DNA of 64,000 bases from CATOSP01 sp965197545 (GCA_965197545.1 CBDANJ010000007.1:1426001-1490000), one strand, 5' to 3'. Counted from the stretch's first letter, positions 8,025 to 17,114 are shown. Notes: a model not told the origin generated them from the sequence alone. Program-made: numbers and translations.

Positions 8025-10065
8025 GCTGTTCCAACAAGGCTTCGACGTCGTTTACTGGGAGTTGGCAGGTGTAATTCTGGCAAACGTAGGCAGTGGGCTG
8101 GCCGTTGGCCATACCCCGGTCTTGCAGCAACGGAAACTGGCTCGCACCAGGAGGACTAGCCGGGTCCCAGATACCGGCCACCACCTTGTTGGGGAGAAAC
8201 TGATGGAACACGGCGTCTAGCAGAGAGCGAGTGGCCGGGTCATCTCTTGGCCCGACGATCGCAACCTCTTTGGGCGTCGAAACGTAGAAGTCCAGCGCGC
8301 CCAGCCAGACTCCGGAACTGGCGGGGGAGCGGGCCATGTTCTCGCGCAACGACCGCAGTGGGGCCACGGCTTTGGCAGCGTATTCGTTCTTCCCGGTGAA
8401 TACGGCCAACCGGAGCAGCGCCTCGGTGGCAACCGAGCCTCCGCAAGGTTGGGCGTGGTCGAACACGTCCCTGGGACGGATTACCAGCGCCTCGTGGTCT
8501 GAGCCCGTGTCGTAGAAGCCACCCACGGTTTCATCCCAAAAGAGGTCGATCATGGAGTCCGCCAGGGAGGCGACCTCTCGGAGCCAACGCTCGTCGAAAG
8601 TTGCTTCGTACAAGGCCAGAAGCCCGTCGGCCACGAAGGAATAGTCCTCCAGGTACCCCAACAGCTTTGACTCGCCGTTGCGGTGGGTGCGCAAAAGTCT
8701 GCCGTCAAGCTTCATCGATCCCATTAGGAATTCGGCGTTCTTCACCGCGGCGTCGAGGTAGTCCTGTCTGCCCAGGGCGGCGGCCGCCTCGGCGAATGCG
8801 CGGAGCATCAGACCATTCCAGGACGCCAGCACTTTGTCGTCCAATAGGGGATGGATACGCTCTTCACGCACTTGAAGGAGTTCAGTCTTGCCACGTTGGA
8901 TGACGGTCATAAGGTCGCCCAGTTCCATGCGCCGGTCCCGGGCGAATTCCGATTCTTCCTTGGTGATGTTGAGGATGTTCCTGCTTTCGAAGTTGCCGCG
9001 CTCAGTCACTCCAAAGAACGCGCAGAAGATTTCCCCGTCGGTTGGTCCCAGGACGTTGGATATCTCGTCCGGGGTCCAGACGAAGAACTTGCCCTCCTCC
9101 CCTTCGCTGTCCGCGTCCTGGGCTGAGTAGAAGCCACCGGTTGGCCCGGTCATTTCGCGCAGCACGTAGTCCAGAGTCTCCTCGGTGATCCGGCGGTAAA
9201 GATCGCGGCCTGTGACCTGGTAAGCATGGAGGTATAGCCTGGCAAGTTGGGCGTTGTCGTAGAGCATCTTTTCGAAGTGAGGAACGAGCCAATAGGGGTC
9301 GGTGGAGTAACGATGGAAACCGCCTCCTATCTGGTCATATATTCCTCCGTAGGCCATTTTCTCCAGGGTCAAGTTGACCATGTCCAACGCCCGTGGGTTG
9401 AATCCCCGTTGGTGGTAGCGCAGGAGGAATTCCTGGGTCATGGGTTGGGGAAACTTGGGGGCGGGACCCACTCCTCCATTCTGGTAGTCGAAATTGGTGG
9501 CAAGGTTGGAGTATGCTTGGTGCAGGGTCTCCGTGGTCAACGGGTCGATTCCCCTGGGCACCTGGCCGGTGAGTCCCATGTTGGCCGTCAATTGCCCGGT
9601 GACGCGGTCGACTTCGCCGCGATTGTTATTGTAGGCGTCGCTGATGGCCAAGAGGAGCCGGGGGAAGCCGGGCATTCCACCGCGGTCTGCGGGCGGGAAA
9701 TAAGTGCCGCCATAGAAGGGCTTACATTCCGGAGTCAGAAAAACCGTCATGGGCCAGCCGCCGCTGCCGGTGAGCATCTGGACCGCTTGCATGTAAACCG
9801 CGTCGAGGTCGGGCCGTTCTTCGCGGTCTACTTTGATGCTGACAAAGCGCTGGTTCATAAGCGACGCGATGTCCTCGTCTTCGAAGGACTCCCGCTCCAT
9901 GACGTGGCACCAATGGCACGCGGAATATCCGATGCTCAAGAGGATCGGCTTGTTTTCGGACCTGGCCCGTTCCAGCGCCTCCTCACCCCAGGCGTACCAG
10001 TCCACCGGGTTGTTGGCGTGCTGTAGCAGGTAGGGGCTGGTCTCATTGATCAGCCTGTTGGGCAT
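8014..10065 (-). CDS. Thioredoxin-domain protein of the YyaL/DUF255 family
   Basis: A 683-residue protein with an N-terminal thioredoxin-like DUF255 domain and a C-terminal (alpha/alpha)6 glycosidase-like barrel. The N-terminal family signature 'QHANNPVDWYAWGEEAL' and the catalytic-like 'SACHWCHVM' (C50 and C53) are intact. The C-terminal half includes 'GGGFHRYSTDPYWLVPHFEK' and 'WNGLMLRAFAEAA', typical of the family (YyaL, SPATA20). Biochemical role is not settled; a redox or sugar-processing function is often proposed. Length is usual. The 3' end overlaps that of the transporter gene on the opposite strand. Confidence 0.9.
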   Translation of the reverse strand: MPNRLINETSPYLLQHANNPVDWYAWGEEALERARSENKPILLSIGYSACHWCHVMERESFEDEDIASLMNQRFVSIKVDREERPDLDAVYMQAVQMLTGSGGWPMTVFLTPECKPFYGGTYFPPADRGGMPGFPRLLLAISDAYNNNRGEVDRVTGQLTANMGLTGQVPRGIDPLTTETLHQAYSNLATNFDYQNGGVGPAPKFPQPMTQEFLLRYHQRGFNPRALDMVNLTLEKMAYGGIYDQIGGGFHRYSTDPYWLVPHFEKMLYDNAQLARLYLHAYQVTGRDLYRRITEETLDYVLREMTGPTGGFYSAQDADSEGEEGKFFVWTPDEISNVLGPTDGEIFCAFFGVTERGNFESRNILNITKEESEFARDRRMELGDLMTVIQRGKTELLQVREERIHPLLDDKVLASWNGLMLRAFAEAAAALGRQDYLDAAVKNAEFLMGSMKLDGRLLRTHRNGESKLLGYLEDYSFVADGLLALYEATFDERWLREVASLADSMIDLFWDETVGGFYDTGSDHEALVIRPRDVFDHAQPCGGSVATEALLRLAVFTGKNEYAAKAVAPLRSLRENMARSPASSGVWLGALDFYVSTPKEVAIVGPRDDPATRSLLDAVFHQFLPNKVVAGIWDPASPPGASQFPLLQDRGMANGQPTAYVCQNYTCQLPVNDVEALLEQLKA

Positions 10066-10152
10066 GTTGCACCTGTCTTTCGCCAGAGATTGGGTTACGA
10101 AGCCGGGAGTGAACGCATTAGGATGGGACTATAAGAACATCGCCACGATGTC

Positions 10153-10410
10153 TTAAATCAATCCTAATCTCCTCAAGTCATCCTCTGTCCATTGGGCTGC
10201 TCGGAGTAAACTTGTCAGTGTTTTCCTGGACAATGGGCGTCCTCCGGAATGAAAGTGGATAACTGTGGTCCTGCCGTCCGGATGCCTGTAGAAGTTTCCG
10301 CCCGTGCGTCGAGACCGTTCGAGAATGAATCCGTCACGTTCCAGAGCTCGTGCCAACTCCCTTACAGGAGTGTTGCGCAGAAGACGAAGGACTCTGCCCG
10401 GATCCCTCAT
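10153..10410 (-). CDS. hicA: HicA-type mRNA interferase toxin
   Basis: An 85-residue protein with the small dsRBD-like HicA fold: 'LLRNTPVRELARALERDGF' then 'HPDGRTTVIHFHSGGRPLSR' and a C-terminal helix ending 'WTEDDLRRLGLI'. I place the start at the ATG at 10410 because it overlaps the hicB stop codon (ATGA), although the frame opens 19 codons earlier. The classical 'GSHH' catalytic histidine motif appears here as 'GGNFYRH', so the nuclease histidine may be displaced or lost. It should act with hicB upstream as toxin and antitoxin. Confidence 0.75.
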   Translation of the reverse strand: MRDPGRVLRLLRNTPVRELARALERDGFILERSRRTGGNFYRHPDGRTTVIHFHSGGRPLSRKTLTSLLRAAQWTEDDLRRLGLI

Positions 10411-10649
10411 ATCGTGATGGTCACGACCTCTGGGACAGGATACAGACTGTTGTTTTTCCTTTCCCAAGGCATATGGTCACCGTATTCCTTCAGCACTTCC
10501 AGGTACATTTCGGCACTGTCGCGGAGTGCTTCAAGGGCTTTCTCTTTAGTGTAGTCCCACGCCGCGCAACCCGGCAACGCCGGGATCTCTGCGCTCCAGC
10601 GGCCATCCTCTTCTTGCTCTACTTCTACAGAAAACACATACGTCTTCAC
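10407..10649 (-). CDS. hicB: HicB-type antitoxin
   Basis: An 80-residue protein with the HicB N-terminal partial-RNase-H-like fold: 'YVFSVEVEQEEDGRWSAEIP' then 'LPGCAAWDYTKEKALEALRD', matching the 'D..WwA.vPdLPGC...G.t.eEA' family pattern. There is no C-terminal HTH or ribbon-helix-helix domain, as in many short HicB proteins. Its ATG shares one base with the thrS stop codon (TAATG) and its stop overlaps the hicA start (ATGA), so thrS, hicB and hicA appear translationally coupled. Confidence 0.8.
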   Translation of the reverse strand: MKTYVFSVEVEQEEDGRWSAEIPALPGCAAWDYTKEKALEALRDSAEMYLEVLKEYGDHMPWERKNNSLYPVPEVVTITI

Positions 10650-12400
10650 TACTTTGCCTCCAGCCTCAACTGCGCCAAAAGCTCCGCTACTGGCATTGCC
10701 CCCATATCTTCGCCGTTGCGCTGGCGGACGGCGACGACCGCTGCATCCCGTTCACGGTCGCCGACCACCAGCATGTAGGGGACCTTCATCATCTGGGCGT
10801 TGCGGATTTTCAGGTTCATGCGTTCGCTGCGGTCGTCGACGTCTACCCTTATACCCCCTGCGTTCAGGGTTTCCTGGACCTGGTTGGCGTACTCCAGGTG
10901 CCGGTCCGCAATGGGAATAACCACGGCCTGCACCGGGGCCAGCCACAGGGGGAATGAACCGCCGTAATGCTCGATCAACACGCCCAGGAACCGTTCCATG
11001 GAGCCGAGAATCGCCCGGTGGACCATGTAAGGCCGCTGGCGTCCTCCCTGGTCGTCCTGGTATGTGAGGTCAAACCGATCGGGCAGGTTGAAGTCAAATT
11101 GCACCGTAGTGCATTGCCAGGCGCGGCCAAGGGCGTCGGTGATGTGGATGTCGATCTTGGGTCCGTAGAACGCGCCGCCGCCTTCGTCTATCGTGAAGGG
11201 AAGTCTCTTGCTCTCCAGCGCGCCGCGCAGGGAGCTGGTAGCGTGGTCCCACATCTCTTCTTCGCCCACGAATTTTTCGGGACGGGTCGATAGGGCGATG
11301 CTGTATTCCTCGAACCCGAAGTCGCGCAGCAGTTCGAAGGTCAGGTCCAGCACGCCGCCGATCTCGTCTTCCAACTGTTCCGGGCGGCAAAAGATGTGGG
11401 CGTCGTCCTGGGTGAAGCCGCGCACTCGCATCAGCCCGTGGAGCGCGCCGCTGCGTTCGTAGCGGTATACAGTGCCCAGTTCGGCAAACCGCAAGGGCAA
11501 TTCGCGGTAGCTTCGCAAGGTCGAGCGGTAGATGGCGATGTGGAAGGGGCAGTTCATCGGCTTCAGGAAGTATTCCTGCTCGTCCACATCCATCGGGGCG
11601 TACATGCTCTCCCGGTAAAAGTCCAGGTGGCCGCTGGTCTCCCACAGCGCGGCCCGTCCTATGTGCGGCGAATAGACCACGTCGTATCCCAGCCGGTAGT
11701 GCAGGTTTTTCCAGTAGTCTTCAATGATCGAGCGAATCCTGCCGCCGTTGGGGTGCCACACGATCAGGCCGGGGCCGATCTCGTCGTGGACCGAGTAAAG
11801 CCCGAGCTGACGACCGAGGGTCCGGTGATCGCGGCGCTCGGCTTCCTCCAACCGCTCCAGGTGGCCCGACAGTTCTTCTTCGGACTCGAAAGCGGTGCCG
11901 TAGATGCGCTGGAGCATCGGGCGGTGTTCGTCGCCGCGCCAGTAGGCTCCGGCGACGGTGAGCAGCTTCACAGCTGAGATTTGGCCGGTGTTTTCAACGT
12001 GGGGGCCCTGGCAGAGGTCAACGAAACCGTTGTGCCGGTAGATGGACAAGGTTTCAGCGTCGGCCAGCCCTTCGATCAGTTCGAGCTTGTAGGGTTGGCC
12101 GGCGAACATGTCTCTGGCTTCGGAGGCATCCAACTCCTCGCGCTCGAACGGGAATCCCCCCGCGATGGCCCCCTTCATCAGGGTTTCGATTTGCTCCAGG
12201 TCTTCCGGTGTAAAGGGACGGGAGACCTCGAAATCGTAATAGAACCCGTCCTGTGTGGGGGGACCAATGCCCATTTTTGCTTCTGGAAACAGCCTTAGCA
12301 CGGCATCGGCCATGACGTGGGCAGCGGAATGCCTCATGCGGTGCCGGAGGGCCTGTGTGGGGTCAGCTTGTCCTGATTCCAGTGTTCCGTGGTCTAGCAT
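10649..12400 (-). CDS. thrS: Threonyl-tRNA synthetase, lacking the TGS domain
   Basis: A 583-residue class II synthetase that charges tRNA-Thr. The protein begins close to the editing domain ('HRMRHSAAHVMADAVLRLF', residues 19-37; 'DLCQGPHVENTG' later), followed by the catalytic core with motif 2 'FRYERSGALHGLMRVRGFTQ'-like sequence and motif 3 'GSMERFLGVLIEHYGG', then the anticodon-binding domain from 'PLWLAPVQAVV'. Bacterial ThrRS is normally about 640 residues; the missing N-terminal 60 residues correspond to the TGS domain. GGCGGAGA stands just before the ATG. Two toxin-antitoxin genes follow in the same transcript. Confidence 0.95.
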   Translation of the reverse strand: MLDHGTLESGQADPTQALRHRMRHSAAHVMADAVLRLFPEAKMGIGPPTQDGFYYDFEVSRPFTPEDLEQIETLMKGAIAGGFPFEREELDASEARDMFAGQPYKLELIEGLADAETLSIYRHNGFVDLCQGPHVENTGQISAVKLLTVAGAYWRGDEHRPMLQRIYGTAFESEEELSGHLERLEEAERRDHRTLGRQLGLYSVHDEIGPGLIVWHPNGGRIRSIIEDYWKNLHYRLGYDVVYSPHIGRAALWETSGHLDFYRESMYAPMDVDEQEYFLKPMNCPFHIAIYRSTLRSYRELPLRFAELGTVYRYERSGALHGLMRVRGFTQDDAHIFCRPEQLEDEIGGVLDLTFELLRDFGFEEYSIALSTRPEKFVGEEEMWDHATSSLRGALESKRLPFTIDEGGGAFYGPKIDIHITDALGRAWQCTTVQFDFNLPDRFDLTYQDDQGGRQRPYMVHRAILGSMERFLGVLIEHYGGSFPLWLAPVQAVVIPIADRHLEYANQVQETLNAGGIRVDVDDRSERMNLKIRNAQMMKVPYMLVVGDRERDAAVVAVRQRNGEDMGAMPVAELLAQLRLEAK

Positions 12401-12472
12401 TTCTCCGCCTCTTCTACAAACACTCCCAGGTCTATCGCGTTAAGGGCGGTCTCACCGTCACTCCGGTAGTGG

Positions 12473-12491
12473 AATCCCGCGACAGCGGGAA
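12473..12491. repeat. Dispersed hairpin repeat, 'GGAATCCCGC' family
   Basis: AATCCCGC and GCGGGAAT face each other across a 4-base loop. The same motif with flanking 'TGGA' recurs at 12784-12810 and 21426-21452. Confidence 0.65.
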
Positions 12492-12745
12492 TGGCGGCGT
12501 GATCGCAGTCAAAATGCGATTTCCCTGAAAACACTCCCCTATAGCAGGAACGCCATTGTGTGTTCCACAATTATAACTCAGGCCGGGAACAAAAAGTCCG
12601 GCACTCAGATATCACGGTCAGCCCGCATAGCTGCTACGAATCACGGATTAGGCGCGCGATGTATCGTCACGTCCTTTGATATACTGGTGGTCAAGAACAC
12701 ACTCATACCCTGGCAGGACGATTGCGAAGTTGTTCGATTGTCGCC

Positions 12746-12810
12746 GTCCCGCTTTGAGACAGCGGGACTCCAGGCTTGGAACCGTGGATTCCCGCGTTCG
12801 CGGGAATGAC
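12746..12810. repeat. Paired hairpin repeat of the same dispersed family
   Basis: Two hairpins lie side by side. GTCCCGCT (12746-12753) pairs with AGCGGGAC (12761-12768), and ATTCCCGCG (12788-12796) pairs with CGCGGGAAT (12799-12807). The second reads 'GGATTCCCGCGTTCGCGGGA', the widespread extragenic repeat type found in many bacterial genomes. Confidence 0.7.
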
Positions 12811-12955
12811 CGGTTGGAGGCATATTCTACAGTCTGGAAAGACTTTGCAATCTTCCTGCATACCCTGGGTGGCATACTAGATTGGTCCATACGCCGAGCG
12901 CGTTCAGAAGTAAATTGGCCACGTCCGCATTTCCAACCGGAGGACTTATTCAGTT

Positions 12956-14063
12956 ATGGAAGAGCTTCAGCAAGAGCTAACCGCAATGTGTGAAAAGATC
13001 GCGTCGGTAGTGGAGCGTCTTTGACCTCGCTGCCAAGGAGAAAATTATCGCGGAGATGGAGCTTGAGGCCGCGCAACCGGGATTCTGGGACGATACCCGG
13101 CAGGCCCAGAGAAAGATGCAGACCCTTGGCCGCATTAAGGATACGGTGACCCTGTGGCAGGAGTTGCGCACCCAGGCGGAATACCTCAAGGAATTAACTG
13201 ACCTCGCGCTCGAGGAGGGGGACGAATCCATCCAGGCGGAATTAGAGGGGGAAGCGCGCCAGATTTCCGCCATCCTGGCCCGCGAAGAGATCAATCTGAC
13301 CCTTTCCGGCCCCTATGACGACCGGTCCGCAATCGTCTCGATCCACTCGGGAGCGGGGGGCACCGACTCCCAGGACTGGGCAGAGATGCTTTTCCGGATG
13401 TATATGCGCTGGGCGGAGGTGGAAACGCGGGCCGTGCAGGTGATGGACCTCTCCTACGGCGACGCCGCCGGACTCCGTAGCGCGACTGCCGAGATAAGCG
13501 GACCTCATGCCTTCGGTTACCTTAGCGCTGAACGCGGCGTACACCGGTTGGTCCGCCTGTCGCCCTATGACCCCAACCACCTGAGGCATACGTCCTTCGC
13601 CGACGTTGAGATATTGCCCTCGGCGGATGAGGACTCGGAGGTCTCCATCCGTCCCGAGGACTTGAAGATGGACTTCTTCAGGTCGAGTGGTCCCGGAGGC
13701 CAGAACGTGCAAAAGGTGGCCTCGGCGGTGCGGTTGACTCATCTCCCGACCGGGATCGTGGTCACCTGCCAGAACGAGCGGTCCCAACACCAGAACCGTG
13801 ACTTTGCCATGCGCATCCTAAAGGCCAGGCTGTTGGCGAAACAGACCGAGGAACGGGAGGAGGAGTTGGCAAGGTTGAGGGGCGAACGGGTGGCGCCGGA
13901 GTGGGGCCACCAGATCCGGAGTTACGTGCTGCACCCCTACAAGTCGGTCAAGGACCACCGGACCAACCACCAAAGCACCAACCCCCACGCGGTATTGGAC
14001 GGAGGTCTGAACGACTTTATACAGGCGTACTTGATGTCCAGAGTCGGAACTGACGGTCCATAG
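12956..14063 (+). CDS. prfB: Peptide chain release factor 2, with programmed +1 frameshift
   Basis: RF2 recognises UGA and UAA stops and releases the finished peptide. The ATG at 12956, after GGAGGA, opens a 22-codon frame ending in CTT TGA (TGA at 13022-13024); a +1 shift at CTT-T continues into the main frame from 13025. The joined product is about 368 residues. The peptidyl-hydrolysis motif 'SSGPGGQNVQKV', the 'SIHSGAGGTDSQDWAEML' segment and the stop-recognition loop 'LSPYDPNHLRHTSF' are present. The gene ends at a hairpin shared with ribBA on the other strand. Confidence 0.96.
13013..13025 (+). promoter_or_regulatory. prfB programmed +1 frameshift site
   Basis: The sequence GGAG CGT CTT TGA C has the standard RF2 autoregulation layout: an internal Shine-Dalgarno-like GGAG three bases before the CTT slippery codon, then the in-frame UGA. 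Low RF2 lets the ribosome pause and shift; high RF2 ends translation at codon 23. Confidence 0.9.
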
Positions 14064-14090
14064 CCCCAAACTAGGACCAGATGGCAAAAG

Positions 14091-14124
14091 AAAAGAGCGG
14101 TGACCGGATGGCCACCGCTCTTTT
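14091..14124. terminator. Bidirectional terminator between prfB and ribBA
   Basis: AAAAGAGCGGTG (14091-14102) and CACCGCTCTTTT (14113-14124) make a perfect 12-bp stem with a 10-base loop. A-run on one side and T-run on the other suit intrinsic termination in both directions for these convergent genes. Confidence 0.9.
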
Positions 14125-14151
14125 CCAATGTCTGAATGTGGGGACTGGCGG

Positions 14152-15357
14152 TCAGCAGTTGCCTAGGATATGGCCCATGCGGAGCTTTTTGGTCAGCATG
14201 TATTCGCGGTTCTCGTCGTTGACCGAGACTTCCACTGGTACTCGCTCGACTATTTCGATTCCAAAGCCGGATATTCCCACGACTTTGCGCGGGTTGTTGG
14301 TGAGCAACCGGAGCCTAGTTACGCCCAGGTCCTTCAGTATTTGACCGCCGATGTCGTAATGGCGCATGTCAGCCTCGAAGCCGAGGGTATGGTTGGCCTC
14401 AACGGTGTCCATACCCGATTCCTGCAGGGAGTAGGCCTTGATCTTGTTATGCAAGCCGATGCCCCTGCCCTCCTGCCGCATATACAGGAAGATGCCAACA
14501 CCCTCGGTGGCCAGGGTGGTGAGGGCCATCTCGACCTGCTCGCCGCAGTCGCATCTAAGGCTGCCGAAGACATCCCCGGTCATGCATTCACTGTGGATCC
14601 TCACGAGGACTGAGTCGCCCGGCTGCCACTCTCCTATGGTGAGAGCGAGATGCTCGTCGGCGTCGACGGCGCTTCTATAAGCTATGGCTTTGAATTCGCC
14701 GTACTTGGTGGGAAGGCGGGCCTCCGCCACCCGTTCGATCAGCTTGTCGTTGCGGCGGCGGTGGGCGATGATCTGGGCGATGCTGAGGATTTTCAGGCCC
14801 CACTTTTCCGCGAAAACCTCCAGGTTGTCCATGCGGGACATGGAGCCGTCGTCGTTCATGATCTCGCAGACGATGCCGGAGGGATACATACTCGCCATTT
14901 CGCAGAGGTCTACGATGGCTTCGGTGTGACCAGGCCGTGCCAGCACGCCGCCGGGATGGTAGCGGAGGGGGAACAGGTGTCCGGGCCGGGTCATCTCGTC
15001 CGGCATGGTCTCGGGGTCGATCAAAGCCTTGATCGTAGCGGCCCTATCGTGGGCGGAGATCCCAGTGGTGGTGCCCTTGTTGTAGTCGATGGACACCGTA
15101 AAGGCGGTCTTGTTTTTAAGCGAGGCGTTCTTCTCGATCATGAGCGGGATGTTTAGCTCGTCCAGCCGTTCGCCCAATACCGGCATGCAAAGCAAGCCCC
15201 GCGCCTGGGTAACGGCGAAATTGACGGCGTCCGAAGTAACCATCTCCGCGGGCATCACGAGGTCGCCCTCGTTCTCCCGATTTTCATCATCGACTACGAT
15301 GACGAACTTGCCGGCTCTGAACTCCTCAAGGGCCTCTTCCACGCTACACAGAGGCAT
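14152..15357 (-). CDS. ribBA: Bifunctional 3,4-dihydroxy-2-butanone 4-phosphate synthase / GTP cyclohydrolase II
   Basis: A 401-residue riboflavin enzyme that makes both precursors. The N-terminal DHBP synthase domain (about 1-200) shows 'VVDDENRENEGDLVMPAE' and 'RPGHLFPLRY'. The C-terminal GTP cyclohydrolase II domain (about 205-401) shows the zinc ligands in 'HSECMTGDVFGSLRCDCG' and 'YMRQEGRGIGL'. Length is normal for the fusion. It is third in the minus-strand order ribD, ribE, ribBA; 42 bases lie between it and ribE. ribH (lumazine synthase) is not in the window. Confidence 0.96.
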   Translation of the reverse strand: MPLCSVEEALEEFRAGKFVIVVDDENRENEGDLVMPAEMVTSDAVNFAVTQARGLLCMPVLGERLDELNIPLMIEKNASLKNKTAFTVSIDYNKGTTTGISAHDRAATIKALIDPETMPDEMTRPGHLFPLRYHPGGVLARPGHTEAIVDLCEMASMYPSGIVCEIMNDDGSMSRMDNLEVFAEKWGLKILSIAQIIAHRRRNDKLIERVAEARLPTKYGEFKAIAYRSAVDADEHLALTIGEWQPGDSVLVRIHSECMTGDVFGSLRCDCGEQVEMALTTLATEGVGIFLYMRQEGRGIGLHNKIKAYSLQESGMDTVEANHTLGFEADMRHYDIGGQILKDLGVTRLRLLTNNPRKVVGISGFGIEIVERVPVEVSVNDENREYMLTKKLRMGHILGNC

Positions 15358-15399
15358 ACAACCGTCCCTCTCTTCCGGTGGACCTGAGTAATCCGCCGG

Positions 15400-15975
15400 T
15401 CACCGTGCCAGGATGCTTTCCACGTATTTGGCCAGGATGTCGGCCTCTAGGTTGACCCGGTCGCCGGGACCCTTGTCTTGCAAATTGGTGTTCTGCAAGG
15501 TGTAAGGAATCACTGACAGGGTGAACGAAGATGACCCCCTTTTTACCACGGTGAGGCTGATACCGTCAACCGCGATGAACCCCTTCTCAACGATGTAGTG
15601 ACCCAGCCGTTTGGGGTTTCCGACCCTTAGAATGAAGCAGTCACCCTCGGGTCTAATGGACGTGATACGGCCTGTGGCGTCCACGTGTCCCTGCACCATG
15701 TGACCGCCCAGGCGGTCGCTCACGGCAAGCGGACGCTCCAGGTTGACCTTGTGACCGGCGTCCAGGCGGCCTAGGGAAGTGCGCCGCAAGGTCTCGGGGG
15801 AGACGTCGACACCGAATCCGCCGCTATCAAGCTCCACCACGGTCATGCAGGCCCCGTTTATGGAGATGCTGTCCCCCGTCTTGAGGTCGTCCATGACCTT
15901 GGATGCCCGGACCACCAGGCGGTTGTCGCCCAGACTTGCGACGGAGCCTACCTCTTCAACGATTCCTGTAAACAC
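15400..15975 (-). CDS. ribE: Riboflavin synthase alpha chain
   Basis: A 191-residue protein that dismutates two 6,7-dimethyl-8-ribityllumazine molecules to riboflavin. It starts 'MFTGIVEEVGSV', the hallmark N-terminus, and contains two tandem lumazine-binding repeats (about 1-95 and 96-191), the second opening 'HMVQGHVDATGRI'. 'INGACMTVV' and 'VDGISLTVV' are the matching motifs of the two repeats. It starts five bases after the ribD stop, so the two are co-translated. The gene is also called ribC in some species. Confidence 0.95.
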   Translation of the reverse strand: MFTGIVEEVGSVASLGDNRLVVRASKVMDDLKTGDSISINGACMTVVELDSGGFGVDVSPETLRRTSLGRLDAGHKVNLERPLAVSDRLGGHMVQGHVDATGRITSIRPEGDCFILRVGNPKRLGHYIVEKGFIAVDGISLTVVKRGSSSFTLSVIPYTLQNTNLQDKGPGDRVNLEADILAKYVESILAR

Positions 15976-15980
15976 TCCGC

Positions 15981-17114
15981 CTATTCTCCCTGGTCGTCCT
16001 TTAGGGGATAGCCTATCATCAGCCAGTCATCGCCGATCTGCCCGGTCGTCACCCTCGTCAGGCGGGTAGCGTCAGCCATCCGGCCCGCGCCGTGTCCCTC
16101 AACCGGGGAGGAAGCGCCGACGCCGCCGATGATCACGGGCGCGATGAACACGTAAACCTTGTCAACCATCCCGGAATCAAAGAGGGCTCCTTGCAGGATA
16201 CCTCCCGCCTCGGCCAGCAGGGATACCACGCCTCGTCGTCCCAGTTCGGCCATAACGCGCCGCAAATCAGGACGTCCGTTATCATCCGGGGGGATGGACG
16301 CAACTTCCGCGCCCGCCTCGAGCAACGCTTCAATCCGGTCCTTCGGAGCGTTTTCGCTGACGACAATTAGGGTGTCGCCCGGTTCTTTGAGAAGCCGGGT
16401 CCCGGCTGGAGTGCGAGCCTGGCTATCCAAGACCACGCGGAGTGGTTGGCGAGCCAGCGGGGAGCCGTCGGGAGCCCTGGCGGTGAGTTGCGGGTCGTCG
16501 GCCAAAACCGTATTCACGCCCACGGTGATGGCGTCACATTCTCGACGCATTTCCTGGACGTAACCGCGGGCTTCCGGGCCAGTGACCCACTTGGAGTCTC
16601 CTGCATGGGTTGCGATCTTACCATCGAGGCTCATGGCGAACTTGGCAGTCACAAAAGGGAGGCCAGTCCGGATATGCTTGCCGAATGCCTCGTATAGCCC
16701 TGTCGCCGTATCCGCCTGTTCTCCGATCACCACACCGATTCCTACGGACTCCAACTCGTCACAACCATTGCCGGAGACGACCGGGTTGGGGTCCTGGACC
16801 GCCACATGGACTTCACTGATTCCAGCGGCGATGATGGCGCGGGTGCATGGAGGGGTCCGGCCGAAATGACAGCAGGGCTCTAAAGTCGTGTACAGGGTAG
16901 CCCCCCTGGCCGCATCTCCGGCCATTTCCAGGGCTTCGATCTCGGCGTGGTTCCCGCCGGGGGGCAATGTGTGCCCCCTGCCTATGACCGTCCCGTCTTT
17001 AACTATGACGGCGCCCACGGCGGGGTTGGGGCTGGTCGTCCCCACCGCCTGCCGGGCCAGACAAATGGCTTGCTGCATTGAGGTCTGATGGTCCAAGACC
17101 GGGCCGCCACGCAT
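15981..17114 (-). CDS. ribD: Bifunctional pyrimidine deaminase / reductase
   Basis: About 377 residues: an N-terminal zinc deaminase domain with 'HAEIEAL' and 'EPCCHFGRTPPC', then a C-terminal reductase domain ('KFAMSLDGKIATHAGDSKWV', 'LLAEAGGILQGALF'). It performs the second and third steps from GTP towards riboflavin. The frame opens 40 codons further upstream, but those residues do not resemble RibD, and family members begin shortly before 'TSPNPAVGAVIV'. I chose the ATG at 17114; the ATG at 17078 is also possible and neither has a strong ribosome binding site. First gene of the rib run. Confidence 0.93.
   Translation of the reverse strand: MRGGPVLDHQTSMQQAICLARQAVGTTSPNPAVGAVIVKDGTVIGRGHTLPPGGNHAEIEALEMAGDAARGATLYTTLEPCCHFGRTPPCTRAIIAAGISEVHVAVQDPNPVVSGNGCDELESVGIGVVIGEQADTATGLYEAFGKHIRTGLPFVTAKFAMSLDGKIATHAGDSKWVTGPEARGYVQEMRRECDAITVGVNTVLADDPQLTARAPDGSPLARQPLRVVLDSQARTPAGTRLLKEPGDTLIVVSENAPKDRIEALLEAGAEVASIPPDDNGRPDLRRVMAELGRRGVVSLLAEAGGILQGALFDSGMVDKVYVFIAPVIIGGVGASSPVEGHGAGRMADATRLTRVTTGQIGDDWLMIGYPLKDDQGE

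Larger units (their letters stand above)
12401..12955. other. Intergenic region with hairpin repeats between thrS and prfB
   Basis: I see no convincing gene in these 555 bases between two divergent genes. It contains three short palindromes of a dispersed family (12473-12491, 12746-12768 and 12788-12807) and must include the thrS and prfB promoters. Short frames crossing it have no family resemblance and run through the palindromes, so I treat them as chance. Confidence 0.6.

Noticed and set aside
12401..12480. T-box-like element upstream of thrS
   Set aside because: Minus-strand GGTGAGACCGC slightly recalls the T-box GGTGGTACCGCG, but the match is poor and no specifier stem or antiterminator was found.
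12558..12993. Short ORFs between thrS and prfB
   Set aside because: They cross hairpin repeats, lack ribosome binding sites and resemble no proteins.
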